A stretch of 64,000 nucleotides of DNA from JBMNQS01 sp050944255. GTDB taxonomy: Bacteria; Bacillota; Clostridia; Christensenellales; Maliibacteriaceae. The translations under genes and the position numbers were made by a program. Position 1 is the stretch's first letter. Each line of letters begins with the position of its first letter. The notes beneath the pieces were generated by a model. It was not told the DNA's origin. It made no database searches and worked only from the letters and a program-made list of their open reading frames with translations. The stretch lies in contig JBMNQS010000002.1 of NCBI GenBank assembly GCA_050944255.1, positions 4,967-68,966 of the forward strand. The letters run 5' to 3'. Positions 42,354-50,473 of this stretch are shown piece after piece.

Positions 42354-44051
42354 CTAGCTCAGCTGCACTTTCGATTCGTCCAATTGGATATGCTGCAGAA
42401 GAAAGAATCCCTGTGGCGTCGTCACCACGCCGGAAAGCGCCGGATTGAGCAGGTAGCCGGTGGCGTAGAAGTAAACGGGCGCCACGCCGGCCTCGCCGAT
42501 GAGAATCTGTTCGGCCTGATGCAAGAGGGCCAGCCTTTCCGCTTCGCTGGAAGTGTTGACGCTCTGAAGCAGCAGATTGTCGTACTGCTTATTGAAAAAG
42601 TTGGCGTGGTTGCTGCAGTATCCGGTCAGGAAGAGGCTCAAAAAGTCGTAGGGGTCGTCCGCGGCGGTCACCACGCCGTCGCGGGCAATGAAATAATCGC
42701 CGGTTTCCCGGGCGGCAAGGAACGCCTCGGCCTCCAGCGCACGCAGCAGCACCGTAACGCCCAGATGCTCTTTCCACGCCAACTGCAATTGCTGCGCGAT
42801 GGCTTCCTGCTGGGCCGAATCCTTGTTGTAAAGGTACTCGATGGCGGGAAAATCCTCCCCGCCTTCATAGCCGGCATCCTCCAAAAGTTTTTGGGCAAGG
42901 GTCACATTGCGCGTAAATTCATCGTCGCCCGCCACGGCATTTGAAAGAAGATGCCCGCCGGTGGTCCTGAAGTTGGTGCCCGGCTCCAGATCCGAAACGC
43001 TGTTTGGCACAAAGCCGGTGGCCGGCAGCGCCAAACCCTTCATGACGTTCCCGGCGATATCGCCCCTGGGAATCACCAGGGAAAACGCCTGGCGTACGCG
43101 GCGGTCATTAAACGGCGCCCTGGCGTTGTTAAAATCAATAAAGTAGGTGCCAAGCTGCGGCTGGATGACGATAGGGGACTGCTCAAAATCAGCGTAATCC
43201 GAAAGTGCGGCGTCGGGAACATCGGATGAAAAAAGCACGTCGCCGGCGGCGAACGCCTGATACGCGTCCTCGGCGCCGTCATAGAATTTAAACTCAATCT
43301 GCGTGTTGATCATATCGAAAAAATCGTAGTAGGTGTCGCTGGCCGCGTACGTCATGGCATGATTTGAAATCCCTGCCACATGAAACGGGCCGTTGGTGAT
43401 CAGTGCCTGCGGCGAAATCGCCCAGCCCTCCTTCATATCCTCGCGCAGCGGCGCAAAGATGGGATAAGTAAACAGCGCCTGGATATTGCGGCTGTCCTCA
43501 GGCTCGTCCAGCTTGACTTCCAGCGTCTTTTCGTCCACCGCCGCAATGCCCAGCTTGTCGGGCTCGGAACGCCCCTCCAAAACGTCGGAAGCGTTTAAAA
43601 TGGGCAGCAGCAGCGACCTGTAGGGCGCTTTAAGCTCCGGATCGGCGGCCCGCCGCCACGCGTAGACGAAATCCGCAGCCGTCACGGCCCTGCCGTCGGA
43701 CCACCTGGCGTCACTGCGGATGGTGAAGGTCAGCACCTTCCCGTCGTCACTGATGGAGAGCTCTTCCGCCATTGCGAAAACCACTTTGCCGTCCTGATCG
43801 TATTTGTAAAGGCCCTCAAACAAATTCATCATGTAACTGATCTGAATGCGGTCCATGGCGCACAGCGCCGGATCAAAGCCGGCCGGCCCGTCGATGAACG
43901 TCACGGCAATGCCGCGGCTGGTGACCGGCGGCAGCGCGGGAGCAGAAGGGCTCTGCTGGCCGTTATCGCCGTTTTCAGGGGCCGCCGAACAGGCGCATAA
44001 AGAAAAGGCCAGTATTATCAACAAAACAAGAGCGGTCGCTTTTTTACCCAT
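42354..44051 (-). CDS. ABC transporter substrate-binding lipoprotein, oligopeptide type (SBP family 5)
   Basis: A 565-residue lipoprotein. The N-terminus MGKKATALVLLIILAFSLCA ends in a lipobox with the modified cysteine in LCAC. The body matches family 5 solute-binding proteins: FEGLYKYDQDGKVVFAMAE, then WSDGRAVTAADFVYAWRRA and the FNDRRVRQAFSLVIPRG segment. Peptides are the usual cargo. No permease or ATPase genes are adjacent, so it is an orphan receptor that must share a transporter encoded elsewhere. The start at 44051 follows GGAGG at a long spacing; an ATG at 44081 lacks a site. Confidence 0.9.
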   Translation of the reverse strand: MGKKATALVLLIILAFSLCACSAAPENGDNGQQSPSAPALPPVTSRGIAVTFIDGPAGFDPALCAMDRIQISYMMNLFEGLYKYDQDGKVVFAMAEELSISDDGKVLTFTIRSDARWSDGRAVTAADFVYAWRRAADPELKAPYRSLLLPILNASDVLEGRSEPDKLGIAAVDEKTLEVKLDEPEDSRNIQALFTYPIFAPLREDMKEGWAISPQALITNGPFHVAGISNHAMTYAASDTYYDFFDMINTQIEFKFYDGAEDAYQAFAAGDVLFSSDVPDAALSDYADFEQSPIVIQPQLGTYFIDFNNARAPFNDRRVRQAFSLVIPRGDIAGNVMKGLALPATGFVPNSVSDLEPGTNFRTTGGHLLSNAVAGDDEFTRNVTLAQKLLEDAGYEGGEDFPAIEYLYNKDSAQQEAIAQQLQLAWKEHLGVTVLLRALEAEAFLAARETGDYFIARDGVVTAADDPYDFLSLFLTGYCSNHANFFNKQYDNLLLQSVNTSSEAERLALLHQAEQILIGEAGVAPVYFYATGYLLNPALSGVVTTPQGFFLLQHIQLDESKVQLS

Positions 44052-44090
44052 TGAAACGCAGGCCTCCAAAAGATTCTTCATTATTCTACA

Positions 44091-44119
44091 AAAATAGCAC
44101 AGACGGGCGGCGACTGCAA
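44091..44119 (-). promoter_or_regulatory. Possible promoter for the lipoprotein gene
   Basis: On the minus strand, TTGCAG (44119-44114), a 17-bp spacer and TATTTT (44096-44091); a moderate match. Confidence 0.4.
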
Positions 44120-44204
44120 GCGGGTTGCCCGATACTTTGGTGGCCGGAACCACATAAAATTGATGGTAAATCATGGCTCCCCGGTATGTAAACGCTGCCT
44201 TTTG

Positions 44205-44213
44205 TGGTATAAT
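44205..44213 (+). promoter_or_regulatory. Extended -10 promoter for galU
   Basis: TGGTATAAT (44205-44213), an extended -10 with no good -35, 41 bp before the galU start. Confidence 0.55.
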
Positions 44214-44254
44214 TTGTGCTAATATGTCAAAAAACAATTTGAAGGAGTAGGCCT

Positions 44255-45154
44255 ATGCAGATCAAAAAAGCCGTCATCCCGGCAGCAGGGCTGGGCGTCC
44301 GGTTTTTGCCGGCAACAAAATCCGTTCCCAAAGAGATGCTTCCCATCGTGGACAAGCCCACCATCCAGTACATCGTGGAGGAAGCTGTAGCCTGCGGGAT
44401 CAGTGAGATACTGGTGATCACCTCCAGAAACAAAAAGAGCGTGGAGGATCATTTCGACGCCGCGCCGGAGCTTGAAATGGAGCTGGAGCAGAAGGGCCGC
44501 GAGGACCTGCTTGAAATGGTGCGGGAAATTTCCGATATGGTGCAATTGCAGTTTATCCGCCAAAAACATCCCCGGGGACTGGGGCACGCCGTGAGCCACG
44601 CGAAGAGCTTTGTGGGAAGCGAACCCTTCGCCGTGTTCCTGGGCGATGAGATCATCTATCACCCCACGCGCCCGTGCATCGGCCAGTTGATGGACGTCTA
44701 TGAAAGGTACGGCGTCAGCGTGCTGGGGGTGCAGCCGGTGCCCGGGGATCAGGTGCACCGCTACGGGATCATTGCATCCCACTGGGAAAAGCCTCCCGTT
44801 TACGGCGTCACGGATATGGTGGAAAAGCCGGCGAAGGAGGATGCGCCGTCCAATCTTGCGGCGCTGGGGCGCTACGTGATTACGCCGGATATCTTCGATA
44901 TCCTGGAGCACGTGCAGCCGGGCGCCGGCGGGGAAATCCAGCTGACCGACGCGCTGAAAGTGCAGGCGCGCCAGCAGAAGCTGGTGGCCTATGCCTTCGA
45001 GGGCAAGCGCTATGACGCTGGCGAAAAGCTGGGGTATCTGAAATCCATCGTGGAGTTCGCGCTGATGCGTGAGGACATCGGGGAGGATTTCGCCGCATAC
45101 ATCAAGGAACTGGCGCAAAAGGAGCGCCTGTATCCGTTTGAGCCGGAATTTTAA
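44255..45154 (+). CDS. galU: UTP-glucose-1-phosphate uridylyltransferase
   Basis: A 299-residue nucleotidyltransferase that makes UDP-glucose for glycolipids and envelope polysaccharides. The N-terminal KAVIPAAGLGVRFLPATKSV and PKEMLPIVDKPTIQYIVEEA are diagnostic, with later VFLGDEIIY and GRYVITPDIFD. Together with pgi further on it supplies activated sugars. It is followed after 11 bp by an amidohydrolase gene in the same direction. Confidence 0.95.
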   Translation: MQIKKAVIPAAGLGVRFLPATKSVPKEMLPIVDKPTIQYIVEEAVACGISEILVITSRNKKSVEDHFDAAPELEMELEQKGREDLLEMVREISDMVQLQFIRQKHPRGLGHAVSHAKSFVGSEPFAVFLGDEIIYHPTRPCIGQLMDVYERYGVSVLGVQPVPGDQVHRYGIIASHWEKPPVYGVTDMVEKPAKEDAPSNLAALGRYVITPDIFDILEHVQPGAGGEIQLTDALKVQARQQKLVAYAFEGKRYDAGEKLGYLKSIVEFALMREDIGEDFAAYIKELAQKERLYPFEPEF

Positions 45155-45165
45155 ATGGAGGAGCC

Positions 45166-46458
45166 ATGCGCACACTGATCAAAAACGCCAGAGTCCTGAC
45201 CATGGACGATGTTTTTACCGTCCATGAAAACGGCTGCGTGCTGGTGGAGGATGATTTAATCGCCTACGCGGGAGCGCAGGAGGACTGCCCGTCCGGTAAA
45301 GCGCAGCACACCATTGACGCCGCGGGCGGCATCGTCATGCCGGGCCTGTGCAATATGCACACCCACGTCTCCATGACGTACGTGCGCGGCATCGTCAACG
45401 ACCGGCCCCTTGCCACGTGGCTGGCGCGCATACTCGAGATCGAGGCGCTTCTGGAGGAAGAGGACGTCTACTGGGGCGCCATGATGGGCATTGCCGAGAT
45501 GCTCTCGGGCGGCACCACGCTCTTAAGCGATATGTACGGCATGACCGCGCAGATCGCCCGGGCGGCCTTTGATACGGGCATCCGGGCCGCGGTGGCCGAC
45601 GGCTTCATCGGCGGGCAGGAGAACGCCGATCAGCTTGAGCGCACCCGCGCGCTGTATGAACGCTTCAACGGCGAGCGCATCAAGGTGCTGGTGGGACTTC
45701 ACGCCGAGTATTCCACCGACAGCTGGATGGTGCGCCACGCGGCGGAGCTTGCCCGGGAGCTTGGCACTGGCATACACGTGCACGTGTCGGAAACCACCAG
45801 GGAAGTGGACGAGTGTATCGAGCGCCACGGCATGACGCCGCCGGCATACCTTGAAAAGCACGGTCTTTTCTCCGCCGGGCAGACGGTGGCGGCCCACTGC
45901 GTGGATATGCGCCAGGGCGATATCGAGATTCTGGCGGCAAACGGGGTCAGCGCGGCCCACAATCCCGGGTCCAACAGCATTCTGGCCAGCGGCCTTTCGC
46001 CCATCCTCCAAATGGCGGAAAAGGGCGTCAACGTCTGCATCGGCACCGACGGCGCGGCCTCCAACAACAACCTGGATATGCTGCAGGAGACGTACCTGGC
46101 CAGCATGCTGCAGAAGCTGTTCAGCAGGGACGCACAGGCGCTGCCGGCGCGGCTGGCCCTTGAAATGGCCACCAAAAACGGGCCGAAGGCCCTTGGCTGG
46201 CAGCACATGACGGGGATGCTCAAGGCGGGCATGAAGGCCGATTTGTGCATCGTGGGCACCGATAAGCCGGCGTACCTGCCCAAGACCGATCCGGCTGTTT
46301 CGCTGGTGTTCGCAGGGAACGCCGCCGACGTGCGCCTGACGATGGTGGACGGCCGGGTGCTCTATGAGAACGGCGAGTACAGGACGCTGGATTACGACGA
46401 GGTAAAGCGCGAGTTTCTGCGCATCGTCGATAAACTGCATAAGAAGGCGGGCATTTAA
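45166..46458 (+). CDS. Amidohydrolase, 5'-methylthioadenosine/S-adenosylhomocysteine deaminase type
   Basis: A 430-residue metal-dependent deaminase of the MtaD/SsnA group. Metal ligands are in GLCNMHTHVSMTYVRG, HVHVSETTREVDE, VAAHCVDM and IGTDGAASNNNLDML. Members deaminate S-adenosylhomocysteine, methylthioadenosine or adenosine; the exact substrate is uncertain. Its stop codon touches the ATG of the next gene. Confidence 0.88.
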   Translation: MRTLIKNARVLTMDDVFTVHENGCVLVEDDLIAYAGAQEDCPSGKAQHTIDAAGGIVMPGLCNMHTHVSMTYVRGIVNDRPLATWLARILEIEALLEEEDVYWGAMMGIAEMLSGGTTLLSDMYGMTAQIARAAFDTGIRAAVADGFIGGQENADQLERTRALYERFNGERIKVLVGLHAEYSTDSWMVRHAAELARELGTGIHVHVSETTREVDECIERHGMTPPAYLEKHGLFSAGQTVAAHCVDMRQGDIEILAANGVSAAHNPGSNSILASGLSPILQMAEKGVNVCIGTDGAASNNNLDMLQETYLASMLQKLFSRDAQALPARLALEMATKNGPKALGWQHMTGMLKAGMKADLCIVGTDKPAYLPKTDPAVSLVFAGNAADVRLTMVDGRVLYENGEYRTLDYDEVKREFLRIVDKLHKKAGI

Positions 46459-48384
46459 ATGGCAAATAAGAAGCGCCGCGCCCTGGAGCTTGAAACACAG
46501 GCCGGGCAGGCCAAAAGAAAACGGTATAAGCTGAAGAAAACCGCCTGGATACCCCTGACGGTCATCGCTTTGGTGATGGTGCTGATCATCATCTGGGTGA
46601 TTCTGGCGATGACCTGGGTAAAGCCGGACCCCATCAACGGGGAGCCCGCATCGGACATCCGCGGCTATTACGCGCCTAATCAGACATTCCGCGGCGGGGA
46701 AGAGATGAGCGGCGCCGTTATATCGGACGTGGCGGTCAAAAAAAGCCGGAAGGATACGGTCATTACCATTGAGTTTTCCCAGAGGGGCGCCAATGATCCC
46801 ACGCGCCAGAGCAAGGCCGCCCAGGTACCGTTTTACCAGCTTTCCGTGTCGGACTCGCCCAGGCGGCTGGCGCTGTACCTGGAGGGCGTGACCACTACCA
46901 GCTTCTTCGCCTCCACCCAGTGGCAGGATCATCCGCTGCTGGCCGGGCTCTTCGTCAGCCAGGCGACTTCCGTGGACAATCCCACGCTCTATTTCCATCT
47001 GTCCGACGACGTGGCTTACAAGGTCAAGCAGTCCGGCGGAACGCTGAGTATCCACCTTCGCCCGCTGGAGAAGGACGCCGCGCCCACCCGGTATTTCGTG
47101 ACGCTCAACGCCGCCAGCGAGTACACCTTCATGCGCGATGTGCGCGCGCTGGGCCTGGAGCCCACGCTGTGCAGCAACGGGCAGAGCGTGGTGCTGATTT
47201 CACAGCCCTATAAGACGAAAGAGGAAGCCGAGAACTTTGCCGGTGAAATCCAGGAGACGGTGGACCTTATCCTGGCGGGTAAAAGCGCCGAGGTGATCGC
47301 GCTGGCCGGCAACGAATTGCCCGAATTTCTTTTGAGCACCGTGGAGACGGAGATCGCCGCGCGGCCCGTCGCCAAAAAAGACGGGCAAAGTGTAGAGGCC
47401 CAGGTGGTGGATATAGGCTCGCGTCTGCTGACGCTGACGCCAGGCGGCAAAACCGCCCTTGGCGCCATGCAGATGAGAAGCGTTGAACCCACGGACGGGG
47501 CGCAGGGGGAGACCTATGAGATTCTGTTCACCATCGACGAGGACGGCGCGAAAGATCAGCTCGTGGACTTGACTTTTAATAAAATACGCTATGCGGAATT
47601 TACGCCCCAGGCGGATAAGCTGGTATTTTGGGACGAGCCGGCGGAGTCCAACGAAGCTACGCTGTATCTTTACGATTTGGCGGAGGATCAGCTGCTGGAC
47701 CTGAGCGCGCAAGGTATGGGCAACGATATCGTCTCGTGCACGCTGGCGCCGGACGGCTCGATGCTCTACGCCGTCTGCGTGGCCTCCCAGGATGAGGATG
47801 CCGCCGTCAGCTATTCCATCAGGAGCTACGATATGGCTTCGGGCCGGATCGAGACGGTGCTTGAACTGGAAAACGAAGCCACCGTGATCGGCGCGGACGC
47901 AAAGGGCTCGCTGTTCTATAACGATCCGTCCTTTGGCAACGACGGCGCCGTGTACCGGCTGAATCTTTCCACCATGGACGTCACGCAGGTGGCCGTGGGC
48001 ACCCGCTTCATCCTCAGCCCCGACGGCAGCTACCTGGCCGTCACCGGCTCGGGCAGCCTTTCCGCCGCGCAGGATTCGCTGAGGGTTTATTCGCTTAAAG
48101 ACGGCGCCGAGATCGTCAGGCTGCCGGGCGTAAAGATGATGGATATGCATTTTTCCGCGGATTCGGGCCAGCTGGTGGTACTGTCGGACACCGAGGAAGT
48201 CACCGAGGAATTCCGTTACGATGTCCTTCTTATCGACCTTGAGACAAGAGAAAGCTGGACGCTTTTCCAGGTGCCGATGATAGACTTCGCGTTTGCCCAG
48301 GGGGAAAACCGCATCGCGCTGAACGACTACTACAACCACCAGGGCGACTACGTGCCGGTGATATACAGCGTGGCGCTGGAATAA
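46459..48384 (+). CDS. Membrane-anchored multidomain protein with SPOR-like and beta-propeller-like regions
   Basis: A 641-residue protein of unknown function. A basic cytoplasmic N-terminus (1-27) is followed by one membrane helix (about 28-50, WIPLTVIALVMVLIIIWVIL). Outside lie a beta-rich AMIN-like part (about 85-200), a SPOR-like unit (about 208-280: RYFVTLNAASEYTFMRDVRA and QPYKTKEEAENFAGE), and from about 350 repeated blades such as TLAPDGSMLYAVCV and FILSPDGSYLAVTG, recalling TolB-type propellers. AMIN and SPOR modules bind peptidoglycan in other proteins, so a wall role is inferred. It starts directly at the stop of the deaminase gene. Confidence 0.75.
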   Translation: MANKKRRALELETQAGQAKRKRYKLKKTAWIPLTVIALVMVLIIIWVILAMTWVKPDPINGEPASDIRGYYAPNQTFRGGEEMSGAVISDVAVKKSRKDTVITIEFSQRGANDPTRQSKAAQVPFYQLSVSDSPRRLALYLEGVTTTSFFASTQWQDHPLLAGLFVSQATSVDNPTLYFHLSDDVAYKVKQSGGTLSIHLRPLEKDAAPTRYFVTLNAASEYTFMRDVRALGLEPTLCSNGQSVVLISQPYKTKEEAENFAGEIQETVDLILAGKSAEVIALAGNELPEFLLSTVETEIAARPVAKKDGQSVEAQVVDIGSRLLTLTPGGKTALGAMQMRSVEPTDGAQGETYEILFTIDEDGAKDQLVDLTFNKIRYAEFTPQADKLVFWDEPAESNEATLYLYDLAEDQLLDLSAQGMGNDIVSCTLAPDGSMLYAVCVASQDEDAAVSYSIRSYDMASGRIETVLELENEATVIGADAKGSLFYNDPSFGNDGAVYRLNLSTMDVTQVAVGTRFILSPDGSYLAVTGSGSLSAAQDSLRVYSLKDGAEIVRLPGVKMMDMHFSADSGQLVVLSDTEEVTEEFRYDVLLIDLETRESWTLFQVPMIDFAFAQGENRIALNDYYNHQGDYVPVIYSVALE

Positions 48385-48389
48385 ATGAC

Positions 48390-48418
48390 TTGAAATTTGC
48401 AGTAAGATATTGTAGAAT
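48390..48418 (+). promoter_or_regulatory. Promoter for ctsR
   Basis: TTGAAA (48390-48395), a 17-bp spacer and TAGAAT (48413-48418), both 5 of 6 to consensus. Confidence 0.72.
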
Positions 48419-48421
48419 AAA

Positions 48422-48438
48422 AGTCAAGGAAGGTTAAA
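48422..48438 (+). promoter_or_regulatory. CtsR operator (heptad direct repeat)
   Basis: AGTCAAG-GAA-GGTTAAA matches the CtsR consensus RGTCAAA-NAN-RGTCAAA with one mismatch in each heptad. It overlaps the expected transcription start and the ribosome binding site of ctsR, which fits autorepression. Confidence 0.72.
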
Positions 48439-48452
48439 GGAGGTGAATATGA

Positions 48453-48920
48453 TTGGCAGTGTTGAGTGACGATATCGAATCCTTCATCCTGACGCTGATG
48501 CAGGACGACGGAAAGCCGGTACTTGTTTTGCAGAGAAATGAACTGGCCGAGTATTTCCGCTGCGCGCCTTCGCAGATCAATTACGTATTGTCCACCCGCT
48601 TTACGGTGGATCAGGGCTATGTCATCGAATCGCGGCGCGGCGGCGGCGGCTACATCCGCATTTCCAAAATGCAGCTGGATAAAAACGAATACCTGGGCCT
48701 TTTGCTCAGAGAGGGCATTGGCGACACGCTGCGGGAGGACGACGCCTATACGATGCTCAAGCGCATCCGGGAGCTGAACGTCATAAGCGACGGCCAGTTC
48801 AACGTGGCGCGGAGCATGCTGTCCAATCAGGCGCTTACCGTGCCTTCTCCCATACGTGAGCGCGTCCGCGCCGGCCTCATGCGGGCGCTGGTGATTGAAC
48901 TTGCGAAACATAACCGGTAA
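48453..48920 (+). CDS. ctsR: Transcriptional repressor CtsR
   Basis: A 155-residue heat-shock repressor. The winged helix-turn-helix contains ELAEYFRCAPSQINYVLSTR and the DNA-contacting wing ESRRGGGGYIRI; the C-terminal four-helix part follows. The TTG at 48453 lies 8 bases after AGGAGGT; an ATG at 48449 in another frame encodes only MIGSVE. Unlike most Firmicutes it is not followed by mcsA, mcsB and clpC but by a terminator, so it is monocistronic. CtsR represses clp genes and is inactivated at high temperature. Confidence 0.94.
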   Translation: MAVLSDDIESFILTLMQDDGKPVLVLQRNELAEYFRCAPSQINYVLSTRFTVDQGYVIESRRGGGGYIRISKMQLDKNEYLGLLLREGIGDTLREDDAYTMLKRIRELNVISDGQFNVARSMLSNQALTVPSPIRERVRAGLMRALVIELAKHNR

Positions 48921-48924
48921 AATC

Positions 48925-48962
48925 GCACCTCCTGCTTTTTTAAGCAGGAGGTGCTTTTATTT
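48925..48962 (+). terminator. Intrinsic terminator of ctsR
   Basis: A perfect 13-bp stem (48925-48937 with 48942-48954, arms GCACCTCCTGCTT/AAGCAGGAGGTGC), TTTT loop, then TTTTATTT. Two further GC-rich palindromes follow (48976-48993 and 48992-49012). Confidence 0.93.
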
Positions 48963-49018
48963 ACAAAGAAATAAAGCGGGCGGATCCGCCCGCCGGCCTT
49001 TTGTGGGCCGGCGCTTCA

Positions 49019-49027
49019 TGCTATAAT
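49019..49027 (+). promoter_or_regulatory. Extended -10 promoter for the adenosyltransferase gene
   Basis: TGCTATAAT at 49019-49027, 24 bp before the start, no good -35. Confidence 0.5.
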
Positions 49028-49050
49028 CGGGTTGATTGCGAGGTGTGCGT

Positions 49051-49572
49051 ATGAAATCGGAATGGGAAACCAGCCTGCGCGCGGGCGAAACGGTGCGCAA
49101 GGACCATCCGCAGATTGTTTTCCGGGGAGAACTGGACCTGACTTTGGCGCTGTTTGCGGACACCGCCTGCGCTTTTAAAGAGGAGGGGAAGGACGATCTG
49201 GCCGGAGGGCTTGAAAGCATTATCGCTCTTCTTCGGCGCATACAGTCCTGCGAAGTGACCAACGCGCCCGTGGGCGGCATTTCCATGCTGGATATGGACT
49301 CAGATACGCTGCGGCGCATGTCCCACCATCCAAAAAGAGAGATGGGCGTGGAACACGTGTTCGCCGATGCTTCCATGGGCAGGGACATCTGCCGGCTCAA
49401 CGTGCTGCGGGCACAGGTGCGAAAGGTGGAAGTTGCCGCCGTCACCGCTTTCTGCGGCGGGGAGGACAGGGAGGATATCCTTATGGCCCTCAACCGCATC
49501 TCAAGCGCCGTCTACGTGATGATGTGCCTGCGCCGCAGGCGGCAGACGGACGAGCGGACTATGAACATATGA
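49051..49572 (+). CDS. Cobalamin adenosyltransferase (EutT/cob(I)alamin adenosyltransferase-like)
   Basis: A 173-residue helical protein. The segments HPQIVFRGELDLTLALFADT, SHHPKREMGVEHVFADASMG, LNVLRAQVRKVEVAA and ILMALNRISSAVYVM match cobalamin adenosyltransferases of the EutT-like branch, which attach the 5'-deoxyadenosyl group to reduced cobalamin. No cobalamin-dependent enzyme or ethanolamine genes are nearby. The ATG at 49051 follows GAGGTG. Its terminator contains repeat element copy 2. Confidence 0.8.
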   Translation: MKSEWETSLRAGETVRKDHPQIVFRGELDLTLALFADTACAFKEEGKDDLAGGLESIIALLRRIQSCEVTNAPVGGISMLDMDSDTLRRMSHHPKREMGVEHVFADASMGRDICRLNVLRAQVRKVEVAAVTAFCGGEDREDILMALNRISSAVYVMMCLRRRRQTDERTMNI

Positions 49573-49577
49573 GAAAA

Positions 49578-49601
49578 AGACCCAAGCTGCGGCTTGGGTC
49601 T
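49578..49601 (+). repeat. Proximal copy of the duplicated terminator hairpin (copy 2 locus)
   Basis: These 24 nt form a hairpin (arms AGACCCAAGC/GCTTGGGTCT) starting 6 nt after the adenosyltransferase stop. They recur at 49875-49898 with one mismatch. No T-run follows directly; the element does. Confidence 0.88.
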
Positions 49602-49874
49602 GAGGCCGTCAAAAAACAAAGTTTTTTGACGGATCTGCCAGGGATTTTCCTGCTGCAAAACCGATGAACGGTTTTTGCATCGGCCGGAAAACCCTGAGTG
49701 GTGCACCCTAAAGGGCAGGCCTGGGCTGCGGCCGCGCATGTCGATCTGCGGCCAAGAGCCGCCTTCGGCAGTTGCCTTCGAAACGCTCGCTGCGGCTCGC
49801 AGCCTTGCCACGGAATTAAAATTAGGGGGCTTTGGCCCCCTAATAACCCCCAAAAGAACTTTTTTGACAGTCTG
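49602..49874 (+). repeat. Hairpin-rich interspersed element, copy 2 (273 bp)
   Basis: This is the same element as 34221-34477, read here on the plus strand: it starts GAGGCCGTCAAAAAAC and ends TTTTTTGACAGTCTG. A core of about 130 nt (roughly 49725-49830) is nearly identical between copies. It carries about 16 extra bases around 49699-49722, and the first hairpin loop is AAA-type here but TTT-type in copy 1. The crown hairpin differs in sequence yet stays paired. It fills the 334-bp gap between two convergent genes. Confidence 0.9.
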
Positions 49875-49904
49875 AGACCCAAGCCGCGGCTTGGGTCTTT
49901 TTTA
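49875..49904 (+). terminator. Distal terminator hairpin with T-run (copy 2 locus)
   Basis: The second copy of the 24-nt hairpin (49875-49898) is followed by six T, making a functional intrinsic terminator for the adenosyltransferase gene. A-rich sequence at 49571-49577 suggests the undisturbed site also worked for the convergent gene. Confidence 0.88.
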
Positions 49905-49906
49905 TG

Positions 49907-50473
49907 CTAATTTTTCGGCCGGTATTTCTCCACCAGCTCATTGAGCCACAGGCGTGGCGGCCCCTCAATCAACGACAGTGGCTCCGTGCTGGAAATTTCG
50001 CCCACCTTGAACATCATCACATTGGGCCCGTGCCTCACCTTTCCCGGCTCCACGCTGATATGAAACAGCGCGTTCTCCACATAGCCGTCCTTGTAGGCGA
50101 TGATGGTGATCTCTCCCCAGGGCATCTGCTGTATCTTGTCGTAGCGCTCGTCGCGCAATACCGGCACCGTAATAACGGGCGTTTTACCCTCGGCATCGGT
50201 GACATAGCTTTTTTCGATCTCCGGTATGACGATCACCGTGCCCTCCAGCGGCTCGTCGGTGAATCCGTCCTTGGCGGTGATGATAATCTGCGCCGCGTCT
50301 ACGCCCAGCACCTCCTCAGCGCCGCCTGTATCCGAAGAAAAGAAGGCGTCCTTTATAAATGTGACGGCCGTGTACACGATGAGAAGCGCCAGTATGCATA
50401 CGGTCACGATGTAAGCCGCCTTTTTCACTTTCTGGCTGTCCCAGTCCCTCCAGAAATCCCACTTGATCTTCAT
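49907..50473 (-). CDS. Small membrane-anchored protein of unknown function
   Basis: A 188-residue protein. A short basic N-terminus, then one membrane helix (about 19-42, AAYIVTVCILALLIVYTAVT), then an outside part of about 140 residues. The latter has IIITAKDGFTDEPLEGTVIV and SYVTDAEGKTPVIT, resembling the start of carboxypeptidase-regulatory or Cna B-type beta-sandwich domains. No catalytic motif is seen. The ATG at 50473 has GGGAGG upstream. Confidence 0.7.
   Translation of the reverse strand: MKIKWDFWRDWDSQKVKKAAYIVTVCILALLIVYTAVTFIKDAFFSSDTGGAEEVLGVDAAQIIITAKDGFTDEPLEGTVIVIPEIEKSYVTDAEGKTPVITVPVLRDERYDKIQQMPWGEITIIAYKDGYVENALFHISVEPGKVRHGPNVMMFKVGEISSTEPLSLIEGPPRLWLNELVEKYRPKN

Noticed and set aside
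45523..47055. A 510-codon minus-strand frame spanning two plus-strand genes
   Set aside because: It is antisense to the deaminase and the propeller protein genes, both supported by motifs; it is a codon-bias artefact.
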